Positions 33,227 through 43,615 of a stretch of 64,000 nucleotides of DNA are shown here, piece after piece. Positions within the stretch are counted from its first letter, which is position 1. Each line of letters starts with the position of its first letter. A program made the translations under genes and the position numbers. The notes under the pieces are model-generated. The model saw only the letters and a program-made list of their open reading frames with translations. It had not been told where the DNA came from and did not search any database. Where the stretch lies: the NCBI GenBank assembly GCA_032164245.1, contig JAVMKO010000003.1, positions 39,558,890 to 39,622,889 of the forward strand, in the 5' to 3' direction. The DNA comes from Sternotherus odoratus. Taxonomy: Eukaryota > Chordata > Testudines > Kinosternidae.

Positions 33227-35300
33227 ATGCAGAGCTCAGCATCACAGGAATCCATGATGAGCTCATCTACCCTGGAGACCAGCCAGAGGAGAAGAGCTCC
33301 AGCATGGTCCACTCGTGAGGTGCTGGATCTCATCGCTATCTGGGGAGAGGAATCCGTGATGTTGGAACTACGAAACAACAAACGGAATGCCAACACCTAC
33401 GGAAGAGTCTCCAAGGCCATGCTGGAAAGGGGCCACAACAGGGACACCACACAGTGCCGCGTGAAAATTAAGGAGCTGCGGCAATCTTTCCAGAAAGCCA
33501 AGGAGGCAAACGGACGATCGGGGGGCGCGCCACGGACATGCAGGTTCTACAATGAACTAAATGCCATAATGGGGGGCGCCCCCACCACCATCGCGCCGGT
33601 GTGCGTGGACTCCACCGATGGGATCATCGTCAGGGAGGAGACTGATTCCGAGGAGGACGAGCATGAAGAAGAAAATCTCACGGAGCAGCAGGAGCCCAGC
33701 GGAGAACCCTTGTACCCAGAGAGCCAGGAGCTGTTTGTCACCCTGGAGCCAGTACCCTCCCAAGCCTCCCAGGGGGGTAAGTGTTTCTTTTTTAAGTGAT
33801 TACATGACGCGTGATTTTGTAAAGGAAGCATTTATTAATGCTTGCCCTAAGGCATTAATGCTTGCCCTAAGTAACTTGCCCTAAGGACTTAGCGTGCTTT
33901 CATTGCTGGTCAATTTCTACTCAAAGAGTTTGTCAATATACTCCGGGATTGACCATAAGTCCTCCGCGGACATTTCAAGGAAGCTATCCAGGAGGTAGCG
34001 ATGAATCCAGCGCAGCAGATTTCTGGGGAGAGCTGCCTTATCTGGTCCCCCGTGATAGGACACCAACCCACGCCACGAAAGTAGTAGGTTGTCTGGTATC
34101 ATTGAGCAGGCTAGCATTGCGGCGTATGGACCAGGACTTTGCATGGACTCAAGGAGCATGCGCTCCCTATCTCTCCGAGAAATTCTCAGCAAAGTGATGT
34201 CATTCAGGGTTGCCTGTTTGAGATACGGACTGCAATTAGTCGGGAGATAAAGAGTCCCAGCTGCAAAGTACTCTTTTCTGCTGAGGACCGACGAACCGAA
34301 CCCGCCCCCCCCCCACGAACGCTGACCGCCGCCCCCCCCCCCAGCCCGTAGCGTTAGCTGGCAGGGAATCCGAGCCGTCTGCACGCGGTCTGAAGAGCCC
34401 CAAAAAGACCTTAGCCCTTAGGCATTTGCTTTGCAGTTTGCGGTTTCAGTGGGAGCCAGCCACGCGGTGGGGGGAAGGGGGCGGGGTTGCTCTACAGTAT
34501 GCAGGCGCCACTTTTAACTTACCATGGCCGGCTGCACGGTGATTTCAGAAGCCGTCTTGGGCTGAGGCACGCATATGTGTCTGAGATGCTCTGACTTTTC
34601 TGTGAGCTCTCCTCTCCTTTTAGGTGTAGAACATGACCTTGTACAGAAATCATATCAGGCCTCTGAATACTGAGGTTGCAAACAGCATACTACTCCCATT
34701 GTGTGCCGTCCGAGACTGCATCTGCCTCCTAACCTTGAATGTATCTGTCTCATAACTTTCAACCTTTCTTTTCCCACACACTTGCCCACAGATGAACAAC
34801 AACAGTTGAACTCCCGCCCTGCCCTGCAGAAAAGAAAGCGTAAAAAGAAAACGCGAACGCGCGATGAGATGTTCACTGAACTCCTGGAGAACTCGCGCGC
34901 TGAGGCAGCCCGCCAGACGGACTGGAGGGAAAAAATGATACAGGCAAGGGAACGAGACAGAGAGGAAAGGAATCGAGAGAGAGAGGAAAGGAGAGCCGCT
35001 GCAGAAAAGAGGGAAGCCGCTGCAGAAAAGAGGGTAGAACGTGAGGAAAGACGCATGGATGCTTTCCTCCGCATAATGGAGGACCAGAGCGACATGCTGC
35101 GATCTCTGGTGGAGCTGCAGCATGCCCAAAGACCACCTCTGCAGCCCCTGTGTAACCACCTCCCCCCCTCCCCAACTCCCATAGATTCCCCACCCAGACG
35201 CGGGGTGAGAACACGGGGGGGCAAGGCCCGTGGGCCGCTCCACTCCACCCCACAAGCCAGCAGAAGCAGCAGCAGGCTGACTTTCTCAGAAAACTTTTAA
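33227..35300 (+). CDS. Harbinger Myb/SANT-like DNA-binding protein, two exons
   Basis: Predicted CDS joins 33,227-33,776 to 34,792-35,300 (352 residues). The start is chosen at 33,227 because it sits in gccgccatgc, a full Kozak context; an in-frame ATG exists upstream at 33,143. The intron has a strong gtaagt donor and a ttgcccacag acceptor and is phase 1; the join gives QASQGDEQQQ in frame. Residues about 22-110 form a Myb/SANT-like domain (RAPAWSTREVLDLIAIWGEE, later TQCRVKIKELRQSFQKAKEA and CRFYNELNAIMGG). Next come an acidic region (EETDSEEDEHEEEN), a basic patch (KRKRKKKTRTRDEMF), a long Arg/Glu coiled coil with repeated AAAEKR units, and a Pro-rich tail. In the superfamily this protein helps the transposase enter the nucleus and bind ends. 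Confidence 0.85.
33777..34791 (+). other. Intron of the Myb-like gene
   Basis: 1,015 bp bounded by GT (33,777-33,778) and AG (34,790-34,791), phase 1. It contains a tandem aaggcattaatgcttgccct at 33,830-33,885, two long C-runs at about 34,304-34,342 and an antisense open frame. A stop falls in the exon 1 frame 19 bp into the intron, so splicing is required for the full protein. Confidence 0.8.
33917..34384 (-). CDS. Unidentified antisense open frame inside the intron
   Basis: 155 codons on the minus strand. I do not recognise it. The first 35 or so residues are Gly-rich, come from C-runs and are probably not coding. The rest (about 35-155) is mixed and protein-like: basic ISRRDRERMLLESMQSPG, then AMLACSMIPDNLLLSWRG, Pro/Lys-containing PDKAALPRNLLRWIHRYLLD, and an acidic C-terminus MSAEDLWSIPEYIDKLFE before the stop. 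ctcagcag just upstream, at about residue 37, could be a splice acceptor on this strand, which would make it a terminal exon. It may be a third element-encoded protein, a captured host exon, or chance. No signal peptide or membrane segment is seen. Confidence 0.4.
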   Translation of the reverse strand: MQTARIPCQLTLRAGGGGGGQRSWGGGGFGSSVLSRKEYFAAGTLYLPTNCSPYLKQATLNDITLLRISRRDRERMLLESMQSPGPYAAMLACSMIPDNLLLSWRGLVSYHGGPDKAALPRNLLRWIHRYLLDSFLEMSAEDLWSIPEYIDKLFE

Positions 35301-35436
35301 AAGCTGCTGTGTCTTGCCCACCCCTCCTCTCCCCCCTTCCCCTCCCTCCTTTGCCCGCTCCTCCCCCACTGCGACTGCCGGTTTCCCTCCAGGATACCAG
35401 GACAGTGATCCCCTGTATTTGTATTTCCGATGAACC

Positions 35437-35442
35437 AATAAA
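35437..35442 (+). terminator. Poly(A) signal of the Myb-like gene
   Basis: AATAAA 137 bp after the stop codon at 35,300 on the plus strand. Confidence 0.7.
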
Positions 35443-35468
35443 GGAACCATGATTTTTCCAACAGTGAT

Positions 35469-35474
35469 TTTATT
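35469..35474 (-). terminator. Poly(A) signal of the transposase gene
   Basis: AATAAA on the minus strand, about 100 bp after the transposase stop near 35,576. It lies 26 bp from the plus-strand signal, so the two transcripts would end almost back to back. Confidence 0.7.
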
Positions 35475-35575
35475 TCCTCTGCAGGCATGGGGAGGGAGGA
35501 GGGAAAGCATGGGGAGGGGGGAGGGAAAGAGGGTACAAGGGCAGCAGGCTTAGAGCACAGCAAGGGAGCAGATTC

Positions 35576-36953
35576 TCAAACGCCATCTCGGGCACTGATA
35601 AAACTGTCTTTCAAGGCGTCCCTGAGGCGCAGGGCCTCACGGTGGGCTCTTTTACTTTCCCTGCTGTGTGGCTGCTCATAAGTAGCAGAAAGTAAATTTG
35701 CCTCTGCCTCCCAGCCTGCCATAAACGTTTCCCCCTTGCTCTCACAGATATTGTGGAGCACAGAGCAAGCAGCTATAACAATGGGGATATTTCTCTCACG
35801 GATGTCTGAGCGAATCAGTAAGGAACGCCATCTCCCCTTCAAGCGGCCAAATGCACACTCCACGGCCATTCTGCACTTGCTCAGCCTGTAGTTGAACAGC
35901 TCCTGACCCCTGTCCAGGGCTCCTGTGTAGGGCTTCATAAGCCAGGGCATTAGGGGGTAGGCTGGGTCCCCAATGATCACGATCGGCATTTCGACCCCCC
36001 CCCACAGAAATTTTCTGGTCGGGGAAGAAAGTGCCTTGCTGCAGCTGTCTAAAAACCCTAGAGTTCCTGAACACTCGAGCGTCATGAAGCTTTCCCGGCC
36101 ACCCCACGTACAGGTCGGTGAAACGTCCCTTGTGGTCAACCACTGCTTGCATGACCATTGAGTAATATCCCTTCCGGTTTCTGTACTCGGCGGCCTCGTG
36201 GTCCGGTGCCAGGATAGGGATATGAGTCCCATCTATAGCCCCACCACAGTTAGGGAATCCCATGGCGGCAAAGCCATCTATTGTGGTTTGCAGGTTTCCG
36301 AGGTTTATAACCCGGTGTAGCAGCCGCTCGACGATTGCCCTGCTTACTTGCATCACAGCAAAGCCCACTGTAGACCTACCCACCCCAAACTGATTCGCCA
36401 CTGACCGGTAGCTGTCTGGCGTTGCAAGCTTCCAGAGGGCTATCGCCACTCGCTTCTCCACTGTAAGGGCCGCTCTCATTTTGGTATTCCTGCGCTGGAG
36501 GGCCGGGGACAGCAAGTCACAAAGTTCCATGAAGGTGCCCTTTCGCATGCGGAAGTTTCTGAGCCACTGGGAGTCATCCCAGACCCGCAGCACTATGCGG
36601 TCCCACCAGTCCGTGCTTGTTTCCCTGGCCCAGAATCGGCGTTCGATGGCATGAGCCTGCCCCATTGCCACCATTCTTGACAGATTGTCAGTCGCCCTAC
36701 TTGCAAAAACGGCAGTGTCCATGTCGTCCCCGCTGTGCACGTCAGTGTCCCTGTCGTCCCCGCTGTGCACGGCAGTGTCCCTGTTGTCCCCGATGTGCTT
36801 GTCCATCTCCTCCTCACTGTCGTCGGGTTCCGGAAAGCGCAGTTCTCCCCGGATCGCATTCCTCCTCTGCAGACGGTGCAGCAGGAACTCAGCAACCGTG
36901 ATCGAGGTCCTCACAACAGCCATTACTGCAGCCGTGGTGTCAGCGGGCTCCAT
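35576..36953 (-). pseudogene. Harbinger DDE transposase with one frameshift
   Basis: Starts at 36,953 (agcATGg, good context). Frame one runs to about 35,996; a run of nine G (plus-strand C 35,995-36,003) shifts the frame, and coding resumes to the stop at 35,576. Eight G would restore one protein of about 458 residues. Order of parts: acidic N-terminus with three 10-residue repeats (about 57-82), TSTDWWDRIVL, a helix-turn-helix (SYRSVANQFGVGRSTVG, about 181-197), GAIDGTHIPI (Asp 241), GKLHDARVFR (Asp 291), GDPAYPLMPW (Asp 329) and VECAFGRLKGRW (Glu 365). All acidic positions of the DDE_Tnp_4 fold are kept; the sequence alone does not decide which middle Asp is catalytic. It cuts and joins element ends with the Myb-like partner. 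The extra G could be a true mutation or a sequencing error. Confidence 0.9.
36718..36800 (-). repeat. Three 30-bp tandem repeats in the transposase N-terminus
   Basis: Units of about 30 bp around gtccccgctgtgcacgtcag encode DTAVHSGDDR-type decapeptides. The reading frame is preserved through all copies, so the repeat number may vary between element copies without harming the gene. Confidence 0.85.
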
Positions 36954-36984
36954 GCTTGCAATGCTATGGCGTTAGCACGGCGGA

Positions 36985-37160
36985 GAAAGGGCGCGAATTA
37001 TGGGATGCCTACCTACAGTGCACCGCTCGGAATGGGGGTGGGCGGCGCGGAAAAAGGGCGCGAAATTTGGAAATGCCTACCCATAGTGCAGCACTCAAAA
37101 TGGTGCCTGCTGGGGGATCAGGGAACTGTGGGATAGGTACCCACAGTGCAACGCTCGTCA
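36985..37160. promoter_or_regulatory. Subterminal repeats and likely transposase promoter
   Basis: Three copies of a motif around ctacccacagtgcaacgctc occur with their agtg cores at 37,017, 37,085 and 37,145. The first two are preceded by aaagggcgcgaa. They lie between the transposase start and the right end. By analogy with other Harbinger elements they may bind the Myb-like protein; they may also form the promoter, since no TATA box is evident. A related cccacaatgctcc is at 33,027 near the left end. Confidence 0.6.
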
Positions 37161-37295
37161 TGTCGACGCTTGCAAAAGTTTTGCGGACAGACACTGTCGA
37201 CGTACTGTGCGTAGCTGTGCCTAGTGAAGACACACAAAATCGACTTTATACCGTCGCGTTCACAACATCGACATAAAGGAAATCGAACTAATGCT

Positions 37296-37312
37296 GTAGT
37301 GAAGACATACCC
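37296..37312 (-). repeat. Harbinger right terminal inverted repeat
   Basis: On the minus strand gggtatgtcttcactac. The ttt at 37,313-37,315 duplicates the ttt at 32,803-32,805. Confidence 0.9.
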
Positions 37313-37330
37313 TTTGTAGCGTATACTTGT

Positions 37331-40300
37331 CCTTATTATTATCATTTTGTTATTGCAGTGTGGAAAATGTTTCTCTGGAGTCTGGACCTTGACAATACCT
37401 TGAGCAATAAATTTGTACCATGATAAAAAATAGACTATCTCTGTCATACACTACATTTCCATATAGGTAACCCTGAGCATGAGGGAGACTAACAGTCAGT
37501 GAATGTGTTTAGTGTGTACCAGACCTTTTCTAGTTCTGATTCACTTTAGACAACATCTACATCCATTTCAAGGCTATTCAAAATAGTTCAAAGACTAAGA
37601 ACTAAAGACTGTGCTGAAGTTGCTGAAAATATGTTCAAGTCAGAACAAAAGGAAAAGTCATAGCCGGAAAATAACAATATTCCAGTACAAAATACAAAGA
37701 ACCAAATTCTCATCTCCATCTAGAACTTGGATATGATGATGTGGGACGCCATCAGGGAGCTGATTGCAGCCCCTTGATCCTGTGCCTTGGCATAAGCTAG
37801 AGTCGCTGAAAAGCAGCTATAACTCACGCCACTGACATAAGGTGACCTTACAACGCCAGAGAACTGGGTTTAGGAGAGATCCACTCTGCCAAATTGCCCC
37901 TGCTTTCCTTTCTCCCAAGTGTAGGGGGCAGCTGGCATAATTAGCACAAAGTGGATGTAATGCACCAGAGAATACAGTCAAGGCACCTTACCCTTCTGTT
38001 TCAATTTTCCTATCACTAAAATGGTGATGAATAATGAATAGTTAATTAGGAATAGAACTTAATTGCTTTGAATTTTAAAAGCACTCTAAGTACCTTTATT
38101 ATTAATAATTTTGTGAAAACTTTAGAAGTTACCTTTATCTTTATCTTGCTCTGTTTTTGTTTTTGAAGGGTTTCCATGTGAAGTGTTATACTGTAATTAC
38201 TCCAACCCTTTTTTGGTCGTTTATTGCACATTCCCAAATTTTGAGCCATGATGACTAATCTCCCACTGTCTCTAAGACATCTGTGTATAGTGAAAACCAA
38301 TATTCGGCTTTAAAGACATTTTTCCTATGGAGTGGTAACCAGCACACACTGCACTGAATGCCACCTCCAAGTCACTGTAAATAGAGGCGGCAAACTTTCC
38401 TTGTGACTTTTTTGAGACGGGAATAAAGCATGTCCTTGTCCTACATTGTCAGTCCTCTCAAAATGAGAGAGACAAGTACTCTGCCAACTCTGAAGAATTT
38501 TTCTGGCTGATTTAAAACACCATTTTCTTAGAAAATCCAAGAAGTCCTGTAATGTTCTGTTCCTTAATGCCAGCTTGGCATAATGCATATGGCACATCAG
38601 TCTGAAATTTTTTGCCTGAGTGGTAAAATCTGACTGTTCAATAACAGGTCAGTTCAACATTGTATAGCTTCACTTCTAGTTTTCTGTAGCATTTTTCCCT
38701 AATATATCCAGAAGAGCTTTAACAGTCTTGCAAAATTTCAGCAATTACTAAACAACTAAGGTTTCTTATGATACTTTGCTTCTTAGACGTCAGCATACAC
38801 CTGATAATGATTCCAAGAACCCAGCACTGCAACAAACCCGTTATTCCACTTGAAACAGCAGCACCGGTGGCAAATGTTCCAGAGAAGAAATTTCATCCAC
38901 AATGTCTTGGAATCATGCCCTCCTGGCAGGACAAACAGTGAGTCAGATTTGATATTTGCAGTTAGTTTATTCCCCTGCTTGAATGTCTTCTTCCCTAAAG
39001 GAAACAAACAGAAGTTTGAGAATTATATGTGCAGTCAGAGGTGGACTGACTGGATGACAGTCCAGGATGCTATGCTACAAGCAAAGGCCCAGCAGACGTG
39101 TTTGCTCTAGTGCATGTTTGCACCCACACTCAAATCACCAGCCCAACTCAACTGTCTCAACAGTGCAACATTCTCCCTTTGGCCTCTTTATCCATCAGGT
39201 AAATGACCTATGCTTTTGACTAACTGTACACAGGTAAAATTTAAAAAGTTATCAACTAAGCAAATCTACAGGCCGCTTACCAGACTGTCTGTGGAGCTTT
39301 CAGAATCTGAAGCACTGTGGTGCTAGTCAGACCCTATTTGCAGTTCAACTTTGAGAGTGGTTTGGAAACTATTAGCTCTGTAGGTACTGACTTGGGAAGT
39401 TAAAATTTCATACTCAATATTGTGCTAATAGAGTTCTTGCATATAACATTTTAAAAGGAAATAAGTGTGAGCCTATTTGCCTGAGTAACAGCTAAAAGAT
39501 CAGTCCCATAAAAATGGCAACAACAAATATCTCTTAAAATGAAAGCTTCGACTGAGAGACAAGGAAGAAATGAAGCTAGAACTACAATGGAAGTTTCCAC
39601 AGGTGATAGAATTATGGCTAGACCAGATTCTTCTCTCAAAGGCATCAGTCTAAATCTGGAGCAATTCCACTGAAGTGAACAGAAATTCTTATATTTAGAC
39701 TGGTCTCACTAATAGCAGACCTTGGCAGACATGATAAACTAAAACATACTTGTGCTCCTAAAGACTTCTTTTTTCTCAGTGTGCATCTCCCATCCAACTT
39801 TTGACCAGTCCCAAGTTTGTTTCAGAAATAATCAGACTTTCTAAAACCTTTTTTTTTTTTTTGTCAGAGGGAGAGGGAGTGGACAGGTTGGAAGAAACAT
39901 GGGGATGTGTAAGTATGAGATATTTCAATCCCCAAAATAATTGAAACCATTAAGAGCAGATGAAAATAGGGTTTTATAAATTCCACCTCCACTTTAAGTG
40001 TAGGATTGCTGTTCTTGACACTATAATTATACATAGAGAACACAAAGCTCTCCTTGTGCCCAACTTCCAGTTTATAAACACTTGTGGCATTCTTTCGAAA
40101 TCAGGTAAAAAGCCATAAAGCTAATAGGACAGCATTGGTGATGAGAACTATCCTGTTTGATTTATGGGCTGTAATTATTATTTATGTGACAGTAGCATTC
40201 AAAGTATATGCTTTACATGTAAACTTTGTCTTTTTCCACTTGTCCAGGATATTATGGCCATGATTTGTTAACTGCTAATGTAAAATTAGACTCAGATTAA

Positions 40301-41279
40301 ATTATATTTTGCCCCAAACCCTTGGGATTTCAAAAGAATCTTGTTTAGCTTTCCCTTTAAGTTATATTTAGGTTTTTACAGGGATCTGATCTGATCTATA
40401 CATTGGTACCTAGTGGGTGGTGGAGGATGTGGGACTTTCCACACACCTATGACCTAAGTAAAAGCCAAACAGAATTACAGCCCTTGTACTCTTGGAAGCA
40501 AAGGAACAGGTATTATGCTATTCCTGCTTCCCCTGGGGATACAATGTCCCTAAAATCGGGGGCGGTGGGAGGTACTGAATTTACACTGGGGAGAAAAACA
40601 AAGACACATTCTTAGATCCAGAATCTGGCTCATAGAGTGTAAATATTACACGAGATCTGACATCCCTGAGAAGTCTACCAAATTAGATATTGTTTGGCCA
40701 ACATCTGTGGGATAGAGAGAGTTGCGTAGCAGATTTTAGAACTTTGCAGTAAGTCACTTTCCTGTTGCAAGAAGCTATGTATCTGCTTTTCTTCTGTTCT
40801 ATTTTTATTCACAATAGAAATCCTATTTACCTTACCTAAAGATGGCAAAAATGGAAAGCAAAGCTACACCTAGACAACTCCACCTTCAAAAAGCCTAGTG
40901 AAGACTCCAGTCGGTCCAGTCCAGTCCTGTGGCCGAGAGCATTGCCTCATTGGTTCAGGGTTTCTCACCATACTGTTCGTTCCTTTGTGTCCCTGTATTC
41001 TTGCTTGGGAAACCCTTAGCCTACGACCATACAGTGTGAAGACATGGAGTCCAATGTCCTCCATGCTAAGAATGGGCTAACTCAGGTGGACGTGGCTATT
41101 AACTCCTACTGCTGTCCAGTAGTTCTATAACATGAAGAAACTCCTCAAAGTCCTCTTTGGCTTTTCTGCACATCCCCATTTAGAAAAACAACTGCTTAAC
41201 CTACACAATCCTCATAAAGACCATCAGGATGCAGTTGCCATAGCCAGTTCCTGTGAACAAAGGCTCTCTTCGTTTAAGC
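37331..41279. other. Intergenic DNA, no gene seen
   Basis: About 4 kb of unremarkable sequence. Frames of 60 to 90 codons (for example 38,325-38,597 minus) have no family signature. There is an A/T homopolymer near 39,850. I see no repeats with defined ends. Confidence 0.5.
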
Positions 41280-41284
41280 CTATC

Positions 41285-41991
41285 TGTAGTGGGGCAGCTG
41301 CCCCACTCCCATGGAAAGTGCCTTAGAACAGCCCAGGGAAGGGGTTGTGGCTGGGAGCCTGCCAACTCCCAGGCCTGATTGGGAAGCAGGCACAGCTGGG
41401 TGGCCACGCCCCAAACACACTCAGGCTGTATAAAGGCTGAGAGGCAGGGGCCTAGGAGTCAGTCTCCTCTGTAAGTAGAGGAAAACAGGCCTAGCTGTGG
41501 GGAGGCCTTAAACAAGGTACCTGGACTGGGGCAGGGTTGGGGCTAGGCACTGGGAGCTAGGGAGCTCTAGCCTGAGAGCCCCAGGCTGCTAGGCCTGACA
41601 GAAGGCCTGACCCACGGGTACTGGGGCTGCAGGGGGCATCCCAGGGCTAGCATTAGGAGCAGCAGGACAACCCCCCTTGCCAGTGATGAGAGGCCATGAT
41701 ACTGCAGTCTGCCTCAGTGAGCGGAGGCAAGTGAGGACTGGCAGTGGCCAAGTCTGAGGCAAGGTGGGGATAGTGGGTGGAGGGTTCCCCAGGGAGGGGA
41801 GACCCTAAGACCAGGGGGGTACTGCAGGGGTGCAGCACCCTCAGCTTGAGGGCACCGGAGTCCAGGAGGGACATGGGGCCAGGAAGCAGGAGTGGACATC
41901 GGCTGGCAGAGGGCGCTCCGGAGGCTGGTAAAGCTAATTCCTGAGAAGGCCAGACAGGGGCGCCGCTAGGTGAGTGACCGACATCACTACA
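41285..41991 (+). mobile_element. LTR-like element with TG...CA ends
   Basis: Starts tgtagtggggcagctgcccc and ends gtgaccgacatcactaca, giving 7-bp inverted termini (tgtagtg/cactaca). Flanks are ctatc (41,280-41,284) and ctgtc (41,992-41,996), a 5-bp duplication with one mismatch. A TATA-type box, ctgtataaaggctgag, is at about 41,427. It is 707 bp, GC-rich and without coding capacity. A partial second copy is at 11,455-11,665. A solo LTR is the simplest reading. Confidence 0.7.
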
Positions 41992-41999
41992 CTGTCCAT

Positions 42000-42765
42000 C
42001 AAGTATTCATGTCAATAATTCATCACATACATTTCACTACCATGTTAGCCAGAGGAAGACTTTTGTGTGTACAAGTGGAATTCCTGTGTGTCTGGTGAAG
42101 TCTGAGTGCACCACAATGGCAAGAGCAGACAGAGAGTGGGAGAATGTAATGGCTATCTTTTTTGCATCAATGTTGACTGTACAGAAATAAGCAGAGTTTA
42201 GAACCACATTGAGTAATATGAATTGTAACTGTGATGTGAATCACTCAGACTCCAAACTGAGCCAACAGGAGCATTCAGGACATAACAGTCAATCTGTCAC
42301 GGACAGAAAATATAGTACAGGCAGCAAGCTTTCCCTTGTTTATTTTTTCTCTCATTCAAAATAGTGGAATAGTTCATTGGCTAATCAATAAACTACAAGA
42401 GTAACATTGATATTCATCAGGTTGCTCATCATCTGAGACAAATTATTGCTTCCAAGTGCAGTATGGGAGGGAGATGGAACCCTTTCCCTGCCCTAGATCT
42501 TTCACTCATGAAGCAGGCATATGACTGCACACACTCCCCTAGGGGTGCTTCCAGTGCTGGCATTGTTGAATGCTATAGAGGGGCCACATTTGAGCAGAAT
42601 AAAGAGATAACTGTGGATCTTCCCCTTCTTGGTATTAGTGGGGGAGCGCAAGGCACATCTTTTCCAATGGTGTAGCATGGACCACCTGTGAGCTCATTCG
42701 CTCAGCTCAGATCTAGAGGCATTATGCCTACCTCTGTGCTATGAAGGTGGAAGAACAGTTCTCAG
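42000..42765. other. Intergenic DNA, no gene seen
   Basis: No open frame of note and no repeat with defined ends. Confidence 0.5.
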
Positions 42766-42895
42766 GACTGATAGACTCATAGACTTTAAGGTCAGAAGGG
42801 ACCATTATGATCATCTAGTCTGACCTCCTGCACAATGCAGGTCACAGAATTTTACTAGGACTAGGAGCCAGGTTCTTTTCCTGACCACTTATGTC
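42766..42895 (-). mobile_element. CR1-type LINE 3' end
   Basis: tagactcatagactttaagg, cagaagggaccattatgatc and atctagtctgacctcctgca are, in reverse complement, the standard 3' end of a chelonian CR1 subfamily. The tail-type tcatagac words lie at the plus-strand left side, as expected for minus orientation. Confidence 0.75.
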
Positions 42896-42899
42896 ACCA

Positions 42900-43610
42900 T
42901 GTTGCCTCCAGGGGCTGTCTGGGCTATCAGACTAGCACAGTGAGATTTCTGGGAAGAATTCCTCCAAGTTGTCTCGTGTTCCTTGGGCATGTAGCTGCTG
43001 CTGCACTATTCCAGGGGCAGAACTTTCTGGACTAAAAATGTTTTATAACCACTTCTCATGCACTCTGCCTCACACTTTGTAAGCTGCATTGTCTCAGAGG
43101 ACTTTCTTGACTGATCATGCATGAAGATCAGGTTTGTCAGCTGTTGCAATTTCAAAGCAAAGTGTTTGCTAGTTGGTATTTTTCTTAAAGCACTAGCTCC
43201 TGAAGTCATTTTATTTTTTAAGAATTTTAACTTACTTTTAAAATCAAAGTTTCTAGGCATCATGGTATGTTAGTACAGTATAGAGGTGGCATATGTGAAA
43301 CCTATTAGGTGGTGGTTGATTGATTGGTTGGTTGGTTGCTAATGCATCCTGGGCATTGTCTATGTGAAATCCTGCTGTGGATGACAAATCTAGGGAATTT
43401 CAACACCATGATGAGCAGAGGTCTATTAGTTGCTCTATAAAACAGGGTCTTGAGCTAGCTATCTGTAAACACTAGGAGTCCTAGGTTTCTTTAATCTTTT
43501 GCCTCACTGGTCATATGGAGGCATTCAAAAGTTTTTGTTTCTGGGATGTGGCATCAGCTGAGACAAGAGGGAAATGAACTTCTACCAGGCCTTTTCTTTT
43601 TCCCATGTTC
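42900..43610. other. Intergenic DNA, no gene seen
   Basis: A (gattggttg)-type simple stretch occurs at 43,315-43,340; otherwise nothing is recognised. Confidence 0.5.
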
Positions 43611-43615
43611 ATGCT

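Larger units (their letters stand above)
32806..37312. mobile_element. PIF/Harbinger DNA transposon, nearly complete
   Basis: The 4,507-bp element has 17-bp terminal inverted repeats (gggcatgtcttcactac left; gggtatgtcttcactac on the minus strand at the right) differing at one base, flanked by a 3-bp ttt duplication. It carries the two genes that define the superfamily, a Myb/SANT-like protein and a DDE transposase, in convergent orientation. A third, unidentified open frame lies in the intron of the first. The two genes show only one disabling lesion, so the copy is young compared with the decayed LINEs around it. Confidence 0.95.

Noticed and set aside
38325..38597. Minus-strand frame of 90 codons that looks mildly protein-like
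   Set aside because: No family motif, no splice or promoter context, and length within chance expectation.
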